Positions 50,299 through 60,933 of a stretch of DNA of 64,000 nucleotides are shown here, piece after piece. The stretch lies in NCBI GenBank assembly GCA_026214975.1, contig JAOBSW010000312.1, positions 113,056-177,055 on the forward strand. The letters are read 5' to 3'. A program made the position numbers and the translations under genes. This DNA is from Gentiana macrophylla (taxonomy: Eukaryota > Streptophyta > Magnoliopsida > Gentianales > Gentianaceae). Under the pieces are notes generated by a model. It made no database searches. It saw only the letters and a program-made list of their open reading frames with translations, and was not told the DNA's origin. Within the stretch, counting starts at the first letter, position 1. The number at the start of each line of letters is the position of its first letter.

Positions 50299-51315
50299 CT
50301 AAATTTTCGACTTTTCTTTTGCCCTCAAAGTGTGATAAAGCGCCTTCATTTTTTTTCTCTCCGGAACAACTTGATTATTTTCGAATTTGTCTCCCTCTTT
50401 ATCATTTTTTTTCTCACTAAACACATCAGCTTTTTGAGAAGTAGCCATACACAGTTGTTCGGAATGAACTTGAGCCGGGGTCATCGGATGTAACGTAATA
50501 GTATGACCATTTAAATGTAAACTCCAAGTATTAAAACGACCATTATACAATGCAGCCCTATCATATTGCCAAGGTCTCCCGAATAATAAATGAGTAACAA
50601 ACAAAGGGACCACATCACATAAAACTTCATCCACCAATTTACCCACACGAAATTTAACAAGTGCTTGGGCAGCCACACGTACATCAGCCACATCATTCAT
50701 CCATTCCAAACTATACAGGTGGGGATGCGGTAAAACAACAATATTAAAATATTTAACAAGTGTTTGGCTTACCAAATTCACACAACTCCCCGAATCGATG
50801 ATATAGTTGCAAGTGCGCCCCGTAATGCCACACGTGGACTGAAAAATGTTTTCCCACCGAATTGACTCATCCAAATTTGTATGAATGGCCAAAGTCTTTC
50901 GAATCACATAACAAGCACCATAATCGTGTGTAGCATGCGCATCTAAAGTGTCATCTTGCAATGCATCATCAACATCTTTTTCATCAGCCTCCGAATGAGA
51001 TTCATAGTCATCACGAGGTAAAGGCTGCCCTAAAATCGTCATGGTACGTTTATTCGGACAATTTGCTGCATAATGTCCCTTGCCCTTGCATTTGAAGCAT
51101 TCAATATCCTGAGAACGCCCCACTTTAGCCTCTTTTCCTTTATTAGGACTCAATATCTCATTCAGCTTGCTTTTGTGAACATTGGGTTTCACCCCACTAT
51201 AAAGCTTCTTCGTATAATCAGAATTAGATGATCCACCTTGTTGGAAAGATGGTGTAAAAGAGCTGAGATAACCAAACGGTTTATTTGCCTTAGCACGTTC
51301 CTCTCGTCTTGCTTT
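50299..51315 (-). pseudogene. Gypsy gag C-terminus, zinc knuckle and protease
   Basis: The frame is open from the copia insertion point (51315) to a TAG at 50301-50299. It holds the end of gag, a CCHC knuckle (CFKCKGKGHYAANC, C-x2-C-x4-H-x4-C), an acidic linker, and an aspartic protease with the motif IDSGSC followed by VNLVSQTLVKYF. It ends shortly after a lysine-rich spacer. The RT frame begins at 50296 in a different frame, so gag-protease and RT are separated by a frame change. Plant elements of this kind normally use one polyprotein, so I read it as an indel. Confidence 0.85.
51311..51315. repeat. Target site duplication GCTTT, left of the copia element
   Basis: GCTTT at 51311-51315 is repeated at 62340-62344 on the other side of the 11-kb copia element. 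Confidence 0.88.
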
Positions 51316-52735
51316 TGTTGGTCCCAGAGAAGGGTGAAACTATAGTCAGAGAGGGGGTGAATGACTATAGTGGAGTTTCAAAAACTTTTCTTGTGTTTAA
51401 AAGCTTTTGGGCAGCGGATAAGTCCCTTCTTACTATATTGTTTTCAAATCTGTTTAGACAGTCACAGATGTAAATTTTGATGTATGCAGATTAAATGAAT
51501 GCTGTAAAGTAAATTGCAGAAATTAAATTGACACAAGGCTTATAGTGGATCAGGGTGGTGTAATCCCTTAGTCCACTCTTCTCCTGTGATGATTGGAGGA
51601 ATTCACTATTGTTTTCACTGATACAATAGTATGATTGTCCTTGGCTTCCCAAGCTTCACAATCTACAAGACTATCACTCCTTGACTGCAACAACTTCAGT
51701 GATTCAGTCTTCCCTTTGCTGCTCCTTAAGATCAAGATCCTTCAACAGCTATCACAAATTCAACTCATTCTCAGATTGCCTCTGATTCAGTTGCTTCAGT
51801 TTGATGTGAATGTGATTCACACACTTGCTTGATCAATCTCGATTCGAGTATGACTTTGTAGTTTCGATATTTGAGTTGATCACTAGATGTATCCTTGTAA
51901 GTTCGAGAGAGAGCTTTTCAAATTGTGAGTTTCGCTTGATGTTTTTTTTTCTTTTTTCAATCGTTGTTTGTTTTTCTGTCAATGCCTTCTATTTATAGCC
52001 TTGAGTAACTTTGGTTTTGAAATTCCGTCCGTTGGCTATATTAATGAGGGAATAATCCTTGATTTTATTCTTGATTCCCCCTTAATTGTATTCTCCTTGA
52101 TTTCAGTGATCGCATTCTTTCTTCAAACGTATAGCAGAAAATCCGTCCTTGATTGATCCTCTATTTATTTTACATTTAATGCATGATCTTCTGTATCTTC
52201 AACATATATCAAATCTGATCTGGTAAGTGTTACTTCGCCGTTTTTAGAACGGTCGAGTGAGCCTTCTGACTTAGCCGTTAGTTCTTTCTTCGCTGTTTTT
52301 TTTTCACTTTGCCGAAGGTCAGTCTACTCAGCCGATTCACTGTTTCCTTCTTTGTTCTAGTATTAGGAGAGTCTTTGTACTTCACTGATCCTTGATTTGG
52401 GTGAGACCAGTGTACACCATATTTGAACATTGAGTTTCATCACTTAAAAACATAACTTAGACTTATCCAAGGTCATCATGCACTTCCTTGGTTATAAGTC
52501 GAGACATAATGTCTTCATTACTTCTCTGCTTGGTGCTTTCTTTGGCTTCACTTTGCCGAATATCTGCTTTTGCTTTGCCGTCCTACCAACTAGTACAATA
52601 CTTGTCTCGACTCAACTTATACAACATGTCGGACTCTAAGTAAAGACTTATACAGAGAGTTCTAACTTATTTGAGGCTTTGCTATAACAGTTTAGTATAT
52701 GGCCATCATCAAAACATAATAAAATGTTCCTAACA
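51316..52735 (-). repeat. 3' LTR of the Sirevirus-like element
   Basis: 1420 bp. On the minus strand it starts TGTTAGGAACATTTT and ends GGGACCAACA. The TATA box CTATAAAT lies at 51998-51991. It aligns with 60934-62339. Confidence 0.92.
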
Positions 52736-52750
52736 ATTTCCCCCTTTTTG
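52736..52750 (-). promoter_or_regulatory. Polypurine tract
   Basis: CAAAAAGGGGGAAAT on the minus strand immediately before the 3' LTR. This is the plus-strand primer of the element. Confidence 0.88.
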
Positions 52751-52937
52751 ATGATGCCAAAACCCTCATAAGCCTGAACATAAGTAATCAAAATTTTTCA
52801 TAACAAACAACTGAATAAAAACTCAACAATTTTATTCATCCATCTCAGGGCAATAAGATATTGCATCTTTTTATTTAAACGACAAAGGCAAATGATAAAA
52901 TTAATTGAATTAAGCAATAGGTAACTGGTTTACTTCT

Positions 52938-54323
52938 TCATTTCTTCAAACCTGATGCTTTGCCTTTGCTGTCTTTGCCTTTGCTGCACTTTTCCTTTCC
53001 ACTGGAGCTCTCAGGCTTTGAGTTTCCTTCCCCCTTTGTGGCAGCATCAAAACATGCTTCAAGGTCTGCAATTGCTGCTTTAGACTCAGGGAGAGGGCCA
53101 TACTTTTTCTCCAGTATTTTGTTGTTGGCCTCACCAACTTTGATTAGAAAGTCCAGCTGCTTGCCAGAATGCTCCATTATCTCATCCAGATGCTGAATTT
53201 GTTGAGTGTGAGCATTTAGAGTGTCCACAAATGGTTTGAGATTATTGTCAGTTGTTTCAGCAAGGAACTCAAGATTGGTTTGGACATGATGAGGGATTAG
53301 TTGCTGTAAGTTGCAAAGTAAATTTCCTTGTCTCTCCATGACCTCATCTTGGATCTTGATATGGCTGATGAGAGCCTCAATCTTGTGATTGAAGGAGGTT
53401 GCTTCACTCCTTAAGGCATTCTTCAGGTTTTGCCTGCTGTAATATTGCCTTTCCATGTCCACAATGAGGGGTTGAATGTCCAGATTGAAGACTCTCTCTG
53501 GATCAATTTCTTCTGGTGCCACATGGACATCCTCTTCATCCCCATCAGTTTCATCCTCAGCATCTTTACCTTGCTTCTTCTCATTTTCCACTTCCTTTTC
53601 TTCTTCTTCCTCTTCCTTCTCATTTTGTGCTTCTTCTTCTTTTTCTTCCATCAGTTCTTGTTGAGTGTGGACTGCTTCATCTACCACTGTTCCCCCTTGT
53701 GCAATTGTGGGGGAGTTGACAAGTTCGGCTGAGTGAGCTTTATCAGCTGGCTCACTTAGCTGGTTGTCAACTTTGCCTGTGCTTTTGAAAAGCACTTCTT
53801 GGAGAGTCAGTTCATCATCAGAAATCCTCAAATCTTCTTGAATTGCTTCAAGATTTCCTCCTTCTGATCGTTCATCCTCTGACTCATCCTCTTCCTCATG
53901 TATCTCCTCCTCTTCAGATGAAGTGATTCTATATCCTTCTTCACCTTCCTCTAGGTAGGTGATTTCCTCTTGTTGCTTTTCTTCTTCTGTTTCTGTGTCA
54001 TCACTGATTGTCACAGAGTCAATTAAGTTGCTGGTTCCAGGCAGAGAGATGTTTTCATGCGCTGTCTGGGATCTGGTTCTTCGTCCCACTCCTGATCTAC
54101 TGCCTTCAGGCTGCTTTCTTTTGCTCCCAGCTATGGGTTTGGGCTTCATGGAAGCCTTGATGTAAGTGAACATCGTCTTTGACTTGTGTGGGGACTGCAG
54201 ATTTGTGGGTTTTTCACGTTCAATGCATTGAGCAGGTGTTGAAGAGGGAATCCAGATGATTTCTTTCCCAGAAATCACCTTTCTTCTGCAAACCCTTGTT
54301 TGGTGCCGTAATTGAAAGGTCAA
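52938..54323 (-). CDS. Extra ORF of the Sirevirus-like element: acidic coiled-coil protein, 461 codons
   Basis: This is the longest intact frame in the window. It lies between pol and the 3' LTR in the sense orientation. Features: a basic segment at about 60-90 (KRKQ, GRRTRSQ) that could be a nuclear localisation signal, very acidic stretches at about 108-165 and 220-275, a helical and probably coiled-coil part at about 290-400, and a lysine/serine/glycine-rich tail from about 425 to the end (GLKK). I see no signal peptide, transmembrane helix or enzyme motif, so the env-like label used for some Sirevirus extra ORFs is not supported. The true protein probably starts upstream near 54945 (next entry), because this frame opens without a clear start context. 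Function unknown. Confidence 0.65.
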   Translation of the reverse strand: MTFQLRHQTRVCRRKVISGKEIIWIPSSTPAQCIEREKPTNLQSPHKSKTMFTYIKASMKPKPIAGSKRKQPEGSRSGVGRRTRSQTAHENISLPGTSNLIDSVTISDDTETEEEKQQEEITYLEEGEEGYRITSSEEEEIHEEEDESEDERSEGGNLEAIQEDLRISDDELTLQEVLFKSTGKVDNQLSEPADKAHSAELVNSPTIAQGGTVVDEAVHTQQELMEEKEEEAQNEKEEEEEEKEVENEKKQGKDAEDETDGDEEDVHVAPEEIDPERVFNLDIQPLIVDMERQYYSRQNLKNALRSEATSFNHKIEALISHIKIQDEVMERQGNLLCNLQQLIPHHVQTNLEFLAETTDNNLKPFVDTLNAHTQQIQHLDEIMEHSGKQLDFLIKVGEANNKILEKKYGPLPESKAAIADLEACFDAATKGEGNSKPESSSGKEKCSKGKDSKGKASGLKK

Positions 54324-54945
54324 ATTCCTTTTGTATCTGATCCTTTAGTCTATTGAATACAAAAGTTGCCCAGTCGAATTTGATGCGTTCGTAGATGATG
54401 GCCATCAATCTGATCCGAACCTCGATCAGTTTTCCATGGATCCTTTTCTGCCTTTGATATTCTTGGTGATGACTGGTGCAAACTCGGCAAACGGAGGTTT
54501 GAGTGTTGATGTAGGTAGATTGTATGTTTTGCTGTTTTTCCTCGGATTTTTGGCTATCTCAGCCCAGAATTTTGTGATGTCAATCTGTATATACTTGACA
54601 TTGTGCGGGCCTATCATTGGTAATTGTAGGAACCTATTGAGAAGTCCAGCGTTATGACTATCTCTTTCCCAAAATTGAACTTTTATGCAATCGACCTCGC
54701 TTTTTTTTCTTTGCGGCTAGGCACAAACTTGGCATTTTTCCGAATGTGATCAGTTTTCATAAGATTCCCGTAATTGGGGATTTAGAATATCATCACGCCC
54801 AAATTTGAACAACAATCAACCAAGCGTTGAGCTTTTGCATCATTATCACAAACGATAGATAGTGTTCAGGTTTGAAAAACGAACCAGTGATGATTGATTT
54901 TTCATAGTATTTTTCAGTGGGAGAAAATGTGGAAGATGAAGCCAT
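54324..54945 (-). pseudogene. N-terminal part of the extra ORF, in three broken frames
   Basis: A good candidate start is at 54945 (MASSSTFSPTEKYYEK). The frame stops after about 50 codons. Sequence continuing in other frames at 54617-54426 (PMIGPHNVKYIQIDITKFW, AEFAPVITKNIKG) and 54408-54220 (FDWATFVFNRLKDQIQKEF) reads like one globular domain. It resembles the putative plant transposon protein domain found beside many plant retroelements. The resemblance is from memory and should be checked. I infer that 54945-52938 was one gene. Confidence 0.5.
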
Positions 54946-54999
54946 TGATAATAGATAGATGTTTAGGAAGGAGTTCTTCAAGTTTGTTTAGGGAAAATC

Positions 55000-55700
55000 A
55001 GAGGTTGGGTTTGTAATTTGCAAGAGAGCGTAAAGAATTCTGAATAATCTCTAAGTCTATTTATATAGTGTGATTTGGGTAGTGTGAACGTGGTTTGAAT
55101 ATGGAAGGATTTTGTGACATAATGGCGTGATTTTGTGTATGCAAATCGCGATATTCGTGTGGAATGGGGTAGTGGTTTGAGGTAAGTAATGATAGAGCCC
55201 GGGAATCGAGGAGTTTATAATTCGAAAAATAATATAATTACCTCCATGATCATAAGTTGATCGCCACGTGTGTACAGAATAATCATCCATAATTTCCTTA
55301 TTCTCCACGTGTAATCAGAATTGATTTTGTTCACACTTTTAATTTATCCAAGTCTTTATTTCGGTGAAGTGCCTTGGCTGATCACTTAGCCGATCCAATG
55401 GGTTCTTCACTGAGCTGCTCTATTTAACTGTTCCTAACAATCAGTTAAGTTATCTTCGCTGGATACCAGTGCCTTACCTGCTACATCTCCTGTAATGGCA
55501 AAGGTTGTACCAGTTAATGAAGTCACTTAGCCGATTACTCCAGTTAGCCGCTATTTGATACTTATTCAATTTCAATCATCCCTAACTCAGTTCTTAGCTT
55601 ACTGAATCTTTCATAACTGAGTGGTTTAGTGAAGATGTCAGCCAATTGATCTTGAGTGGGTATGTGTTTTAGGATGACATCTCCTTTTCAACATGGTCTC
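55000..55700 (-). other. Spacer between pol and the extra ORF
   Basis: About 700 bp with no recognised coding. The start region of the extra ORF has a TATAAATAG-like box on the minus strand near 55060-55070, which may be an internal promoter. That is only a suggestion. Confidence 0.3.
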
Positions 55701-56067
55701 TCGATAAAATGATGCCTCACATCAATATGCTTTGTTCTTGAATGCACATGGATTTTTCGTAATAGATATTGCACTTGTGTTATCACACACGATTGGAATT
55801 GTTTTCTCTTCCACTCCATAATCCCTTAGTTGTTGTCTTATCCAAAGTATTTGTGCACACAATGACTACCGCCGCTATATATTCCGCTTCATTTTGTTGA
55901 TGTAGATATGGAGTTTTGCTTTTCTTGAACCAAGAAACTAGTCCGGTTCCTAGCATTTGGCATGTTCCAGAGGTGCTTTTTCTATCTATTTTGCATCCAA
56001 GCATAGTCGAGTCCGAATATGATATTAATTTAAATCCTCCATCTTTTGGATACCAAATGCCAAACAT
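55701..56067 (-). pseudogene. Copia RNase H
   Basis: The segment at 56067-55783 contains LISYSDS, CKIDRKSTSGTC and EAEYIAA, the hallmark blocks of copia RNase H. The first block is followed by a frame disturbance at 56001-56012, and the end of the domain is in another frame. The disturbed positions coincide with expected CTG/CAG codons. The pol end is not clear but lies near 55.6-55.7 kb. Confidence 0.75.
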
Positions 56068-56106
56068 TTATAGTGTTTTTCAAGTATTTGATTATCCTTT
56101 TATTTG

Positions 56107-56762
56107 CTAGAAGATGTGATTCTTTTGGTTGAGCTTGAAATCTTGCACACATCCTACCGCAAATGCTATGTCAGTCTCACAAGCGATTAAGTACAATAAT
56201 GATCCAATAATTCCTCTATACATTTTCTGATCAACATCTTTTCCTCCATCATCTTTTCCAAGTATGACTCTGGCACACATTGGTGTGTCTGCTGTGCCAC
56301 TTGTATCCATCCTATATTTGTGTATCAAGTCTCTTGTATACTTGGCTTGACTAATGAAGATGCCATTCTTCATTTGCTTTACTTGAAGGCCAAGGAAGTA
56401 GTTTAATTCTCCCATCATGCTCATCTGAAATTTGCTCTTCATCAGGTTTGCAAATTTCTCACACAGCTTTTCATCTTCGGATCCAAAGATTATATCATCA
56501 ACATAGATTTGTACTAGCAAAGTGCTTGCTCCTTCCTCTAGTTTGAATAGAGTCTTGTCAATAGTTCCTTTGTTGAATCCATTCTTGATCGAAATTGTGA
56601 TAGTGTTTCATACCAGTGCTCTAGTGTGCTGTTTGAGGCCATAGAGGCCTTCTTGAGTTTGTATACTTTGTCTTCTTTTCCTTTAATTTGAAATCCAGGA
56701 GGTTGTTCTACATAAACTTCTTCTTCCAAAAGTCCATTTAAGAATGCACTCTTTACATCCAT
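56107..56762 (-). pseudogene. Copia reverse transcriptase
   Basis: 56762-56538 starts with MDVKSAFLNGLLEEEVYVEQ (PPGF follows), the conserved start of the copia RT palm. The frame slips at the block just before WYETLSQF. 56520-56107 continues with the active site YVDDIIFGS, then MGELNYFLGLQV, RDLIHKYRM and GSLLYLIA. Catalytic aspartates are present. Two small indels disrupt the frame, at about 56640 and 56585. Confidence 0.88.
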
Positions 56763-57303
56763 TTGATAGACTTTGAAGTCTTTGTGTAAAAGAAATGCTA
56801 GAAAGAGTCGATTGCTTCCAATCTTGCTCTTTGGTGCAAATGTTTCATCATAATCTATTCCTTGACTTTGGGAATAGCCTTTTGCAACTAGCCTTGCTTT
56901 GTTTCGACAACAGTTCCTTGCTCATCCATCTTGTTCTGAATACCCATTTTGCACCAATGATGTTGGTTATTTCGTGTCATCAACAAGTTCCCAGACTTCA
57001 TTTCTTTCAAATTCATTTAGTTCTTCTTGCATGGCTGTGATCCAATCTGCATCTTGGATTGCATCATCTATGGTCTTGGGTTCCACTTGTGATCGAAAGC
57101 AAGTTAGCATGTGCTCCAGTTGTCTTCTGGGTCTGACTCCTGTGTGAATATCTCCAATGACTTGTTCTTCAGGATGGTCTCGTAGCCAATTTAGATCTGG
57201 TTGAAGTTGTTCTTCACTTGGTGCTTCCATACCTTCATGCTGAGCATGAACTTCAAATTCAGGTGCTTCATCTGTTGTATTGGTAAGTGGTTCTTCTTGA
57301 TTT
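56763..57303 (-). pseudogene. Copia pol, linker between integrase and RT
   Basis: 57230-56967 holds the linker, a glutamate-rich segment and then DAIQDADWITAMQEELNEFE, a conserved start of the RT region (the W..AM..EL.... block). 56966-56763 has no intact frame but is needed to join to the RT palm. Confidence 0.7.
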
Positions 57304-58460
57304 TCAAAGATGATTTAGGATGGTAGCTGGTATGGTTGCATTTGTATAGATTTCCCTTTGTGCTGCTTTCTCTTCTTGATCTTGAAGATCTTCACAATTT
57401 GTATTTGGTTCATCAAAAACTACATGTATTGATTCTTCAATCACCAAGGTTCTTTTATTGAGTACTCTAAATGCTTTGCTGGTGTCTGAGTATCCCATGA
57501 AGATTGCTTCACCAGCCTTCTCATCAAAGGTATGCAGCTGATTCCTGTTTAAGACAAAACATTTTGATCCAAACATATGAAAATATGAGATATTAGGTTT
57601 TCTACCATTCCATATTTCATATGGAGTCTTTCCATGATGTTTGTTGATGATTGATCTGTTTTGTGTATGGCATGCTGTGTTAGCTGCTTCAGCCCAGAAT
57701 CTCTTTGGTAAGCATGCTTCTGCTATCATTGTCCTGACTGCTTCCTTGATGGTTCTGTTTCTTCTTTCTGCTACACCATTTTGTTGTGGAGTTCCTGCTG
57801 CAGATAGTTGATGTAACACTCCATTTTCTTCACATTAGGTTCTGATAATTTCATTTAGAAATTCAATGCCTCTATCGATCCGATCTTGATAATCTTTAGC
57901 TCTTTTTCATTTCGAGTCTTCTCAAGCCAAATCGCAGACTTCTTGAGTGTTTCTTTCTTCTTGTTCATGAAAATGGTCCAGTGAACTTTGAGAAGTCATC
58001 CACCACTACAAGAGTATATTTCTTACCACTCACACTTCATCGGTGTGACTGGTCCAAACAGTCCATGTGTAATAGATGTAAAACTCTTGTTGTAGATTGA
58101 TGAGGCTTTGACTTGAATGAACTTTTTATTTGTTTTCCTTTCTCGACAAGCATCACATAGACTTTGTTTCTTGAATGTGATCTCTGGCAAGTGTGCCTTC
58201 AACTAACTTGCTCCTTGATAGTTTGTTGATGGTCTTGAAATTTAGGTGATTTAATCTTTCTGTGCCAAATCCAAATTTTGTTGATTGTTTATTTTTGACA
58301 AGTAGACATGTTTCGCTTTGGTCGCTTTCCATCCACCACATACATGTTGTCTTGTCTTCTACCCGCAAGAACTACTGTGTTGGTTTGACTGTGAATCACT
58401 TTGCATCCTTCTTTGTTGAAGTGCACATTGTAGCCTTTGTCACGTAATTGATTGATGCTC
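57304..58460 (-). pseudogene. Copia integrase, broken
   Basis: 58368-58153 covers the GAG-pre-integrase end (HLNFKTINKLS). The core aspartates can be seen in shifted frames: HMD near 58050 and DRGIEF near 57870. 57819-57304 is in one frame with GTPQQNGVAERRNRT (the core glutamate), ARTMIAEA-like MIAEACLPKRFWAEA, PYEIWNGRKPN and FGSKCFVLN. The core residues are therefore all present, but not in one frame. Confidence 0.82.
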
Positions 58461-58676
58461 ATCGATTGAAGTTAAGTCCCTTGACATATGCCACATTTTG
58501 AATCTTTAGATTGTTCTTGAGTATTGTGCCTTCCCCTTAATCTTGCCAGGGTTTTCTTTACCTCCAAATGTGACTTTGGGTCCATCAAAAGCTTTGAAAT
58601 CAGTGAGCCATTTCTTGTTTTCTCGTCATGTGTCTCGAAACATCCACCGCCTATGTACCGGACATCCTACAAAACA
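58461..58676 (-). pseudogene. Copia protease region
   Basis: A protease block is recognisable at about 58660-58620 by context (before RHM-like sequence). The aspartate-containing motif is not intact as written: ATAGGCGGTGGATG reads IGGGC where a D-(S/T)-G motif is expected. The changed bases are again where CAG would sit. Confidence 0.55.
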
Positions 58677-59526
58677 TTAATTAAGTTTAGGTACCCAACA
58701 CTGTTTGGGTCCATAACTGTTAGCAATCATGCCTCCCATACCAAGGGTGTATCCAAAAGGTCTTCTTTTTGGATAATTGAAGTCATCAACTTCATATGTG
58801 TAAGGCATGGCAGAATAGCTCCTAGTATTTTTACTGAAGGTATTCTGATACTTTTCTTCACCTTTTGGTGCATTTACATCCTTCTTCACTTTCCAACATG
58901 CAGTAGGAAACCTTTCTTGCTTCATGTGTCTAGGAACAGATTGGTTTTTCTTAAACTTATGATGCATTTTGTGAAATGGTTTCCTCTTGTATTTTTTAGG
59001 TGCAACATTCCAATCATCCTCTGAGGGGTAAAGTCTGCCTTTACCTTTCAGATGGTTGTTGTTCTTGATTGACTGGAATGAGGATTTGATTTGCTGTTTC
59101 ACTACACTGGGTTTTGACTTCACCGGAACAGGATGATCTGTTGGAATCATGGTCTGTCCCTTTCTAAATTTTGGTCCACTAGTGGTTCCGAATTTAGAGT
59201 GGTGTTGACCATTATTCCTACTTTCATCCTCGATCAAGTAGCTAAGACTGTATCTCGGATCCAAACCTTTTGAGGGTTTGTAAGTCGGGTGCTTTTAGTG
59301 GTGCAGTGAATACCTTCACTGGTGAGGAGATTTTCTTAACTGATCTGTTAGTAACAAATGTATGATCATCCACTTTTTGTTGATCATTTAAGTAGGTCTC
59401 CTTACTAGTTAATTCAGCTTTTGCTTTATCCAGTTCTTTCTTTAACCTCTTATTCTCTTTTCTTAGATCCTTGCATTCCTTTTCCAGAATTTCATGATTC
59501 TTTTCAATTTCATCAAATTTAGTCAT
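58677..59526 (-). pseudogene. Copia gag-pol junction with coiled coil
   Basis: 59526-59242 encodes a heptad-rich helix (EKNHEILEKECKDLRKENKR and on), a probable coiled coil typical of long Sirevirus Gag proteins. 59264-58677 is a basic, asparagine- and lysine-rich linker (PSEDDWNVAPKKYKRKPFHK). The two frames overlap at 59242-59264, which indicates one frame slip. Confidence 0.65.
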
Positions 59527-60795
59527 GAGATTTTGGACTAGGTCTTGTATCTAATGGGAGACTAGAGGATTGTGCAGTGTTAGATGTGGATGCATTAGAT
59601 GAAGAACAGGAACTAGATGTTACCTCAGTTTCATCTGATTCTTTAGCCGTTAAACATAGGCTTGTTCCTTCAGTGTCTGAGCTATCACTTTTATCTTCAT
59701 CCAATTCTTTGGTCATGAGGCATAGGCATGCCTTTTCATTTTCTGAGCTCATCACTATCGTCTGAGTCATTATCAGATGATTCTTCATGCTTTTCACTGC
59801 TGGATTCTGCTTTAAGTGCCTTCTTGCTCTTTTTCTTTTCAGATGCTCTATATTTCTTCTTTTCATCATCTTTGTCATTCTCTTCAGGACAATCAGCCTT
59901 GAAGTGACCTTTCTTGTTGCAGTTGAAGCATCTGTATTCTTCATCTTTCTTCTTCATGTCTCTGCTTGAGCTTGACTTTTGTTTGACGAAGAATTTCCTT
60001 TGAATGGTTTCTTTAAACCTGGTCAAAGCGTTTAACTAATAAAGCTACCTATTCTTTTAGTTCATGTGTCTCTTTGTCGATGCATTCGCAAAGTTACTTT
60101 GTTGGGATGCACTAATGCAATGATTTTGTGTGTCTCTCGCGGAGCACCATCTTCGCCGCTCAATTCGAATTCATGAGCTTTTAATTGGGACATCGGTGTT
60201 AGAGTGTCGGCATGCAAGATTTGTTGTTCCTCCGACATCGATGTTATGATCTTCCATCTTTCGTAGTCCTCTCAAGATCTTCAAGCATACTTCTTCCGGG
60301 GATATGTGTGTCCAAGTCGTTGTAATTCATCGATGATGCTTGAGAATCATTGTCCATTTGATCAATGGATTCACCAGCCTTCATTTTAAAGTTCTCAAAT
60401 TTCTATTTTGCAATAGATAATTTGTTTTCCTTAACTGCTTCAGATCCTTCATTTATCAATGATAGCTTGTCCCACATCTCCTTTGTTGTTTTTGATCTTT
60501 GATTCTCATGAACATGTTGTCGTCTCAGGGTCTTCAAGATCATGTCTTTTGCAACAAAGTCCAGATTTGCTCTTCTCCCGTCATCTTTGGTCCAATCCTT
60601 TTTAGGTTTGTCAATTTCCTTTCTTTGATCTGCTCATGTGCTTACCACCGTAGTGATTTTGATTGGTCCATCATTGATTACATCCAGCATCTCTTCATGA
60701 GTTGCTGCAAGATGAGATAGCATTCTTATTTTATATTCATCAAAATTGTTAACATTAAACACAGGTACTTTTGACAAGAAGGTTGAGGAATCCAT
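59527..60795 (-). pseudogene. Copia gag with zinc knuckle
   Basis: ATG at 60795 opens MDSSTFLSKVPVFNVNNFDE, a typical Sirevirus/copia gag start. The frame is lost after about 50 codons. Around 59930-59889 the knuckle CFNCNKKGHFKADC (C-x2-C-x4-H-x4-C) is intact. It is followed by a lysine-rich and then an acidic serine-rich stretch. Gag builds the virus-like particle and binds the element RNA. Between about 60640 and 60030 no frame is intact. Confidence 0.75.
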
Positions 60796-60919
60796 CAGTG
60801 CAATTGAAGATATAAATGCAAGTGTATGTAAAAACTCAGATTTGAAAACTACTTTGAAAATATGTGATCTCCTTATAACCAGAAATTAGATCTGAACAGG
60901 TTCTGATACTAGGAACACT

Positions 60920-60933
60920 GCTCCGATACCAAT
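60920..60933 (-). promoter_or_regulatory. Primer binding site of the Sirevirus-like element
   Basis: ATTGGTATCGGAGC on the minus strand, adjoining the 5' LTR. The initiator-Met site is normally TGGTATCAGAGC. The difference is CAG read as CGG. Confidence 0.75.

Noticed and set aside
53423..53732. Serine/phenylalanine-rich ORFs on the plus strand and RK-rich ones on the minus strand
   Set aside because: Shadows of the acidic low-complexity stretches of the 461-codon frame.
58524..59024. A 166-codon plus-strand ORF
   Set aside because: Antisense of the copia gag-pol linker. No domain, and the opposite strand has the recognisable protein.
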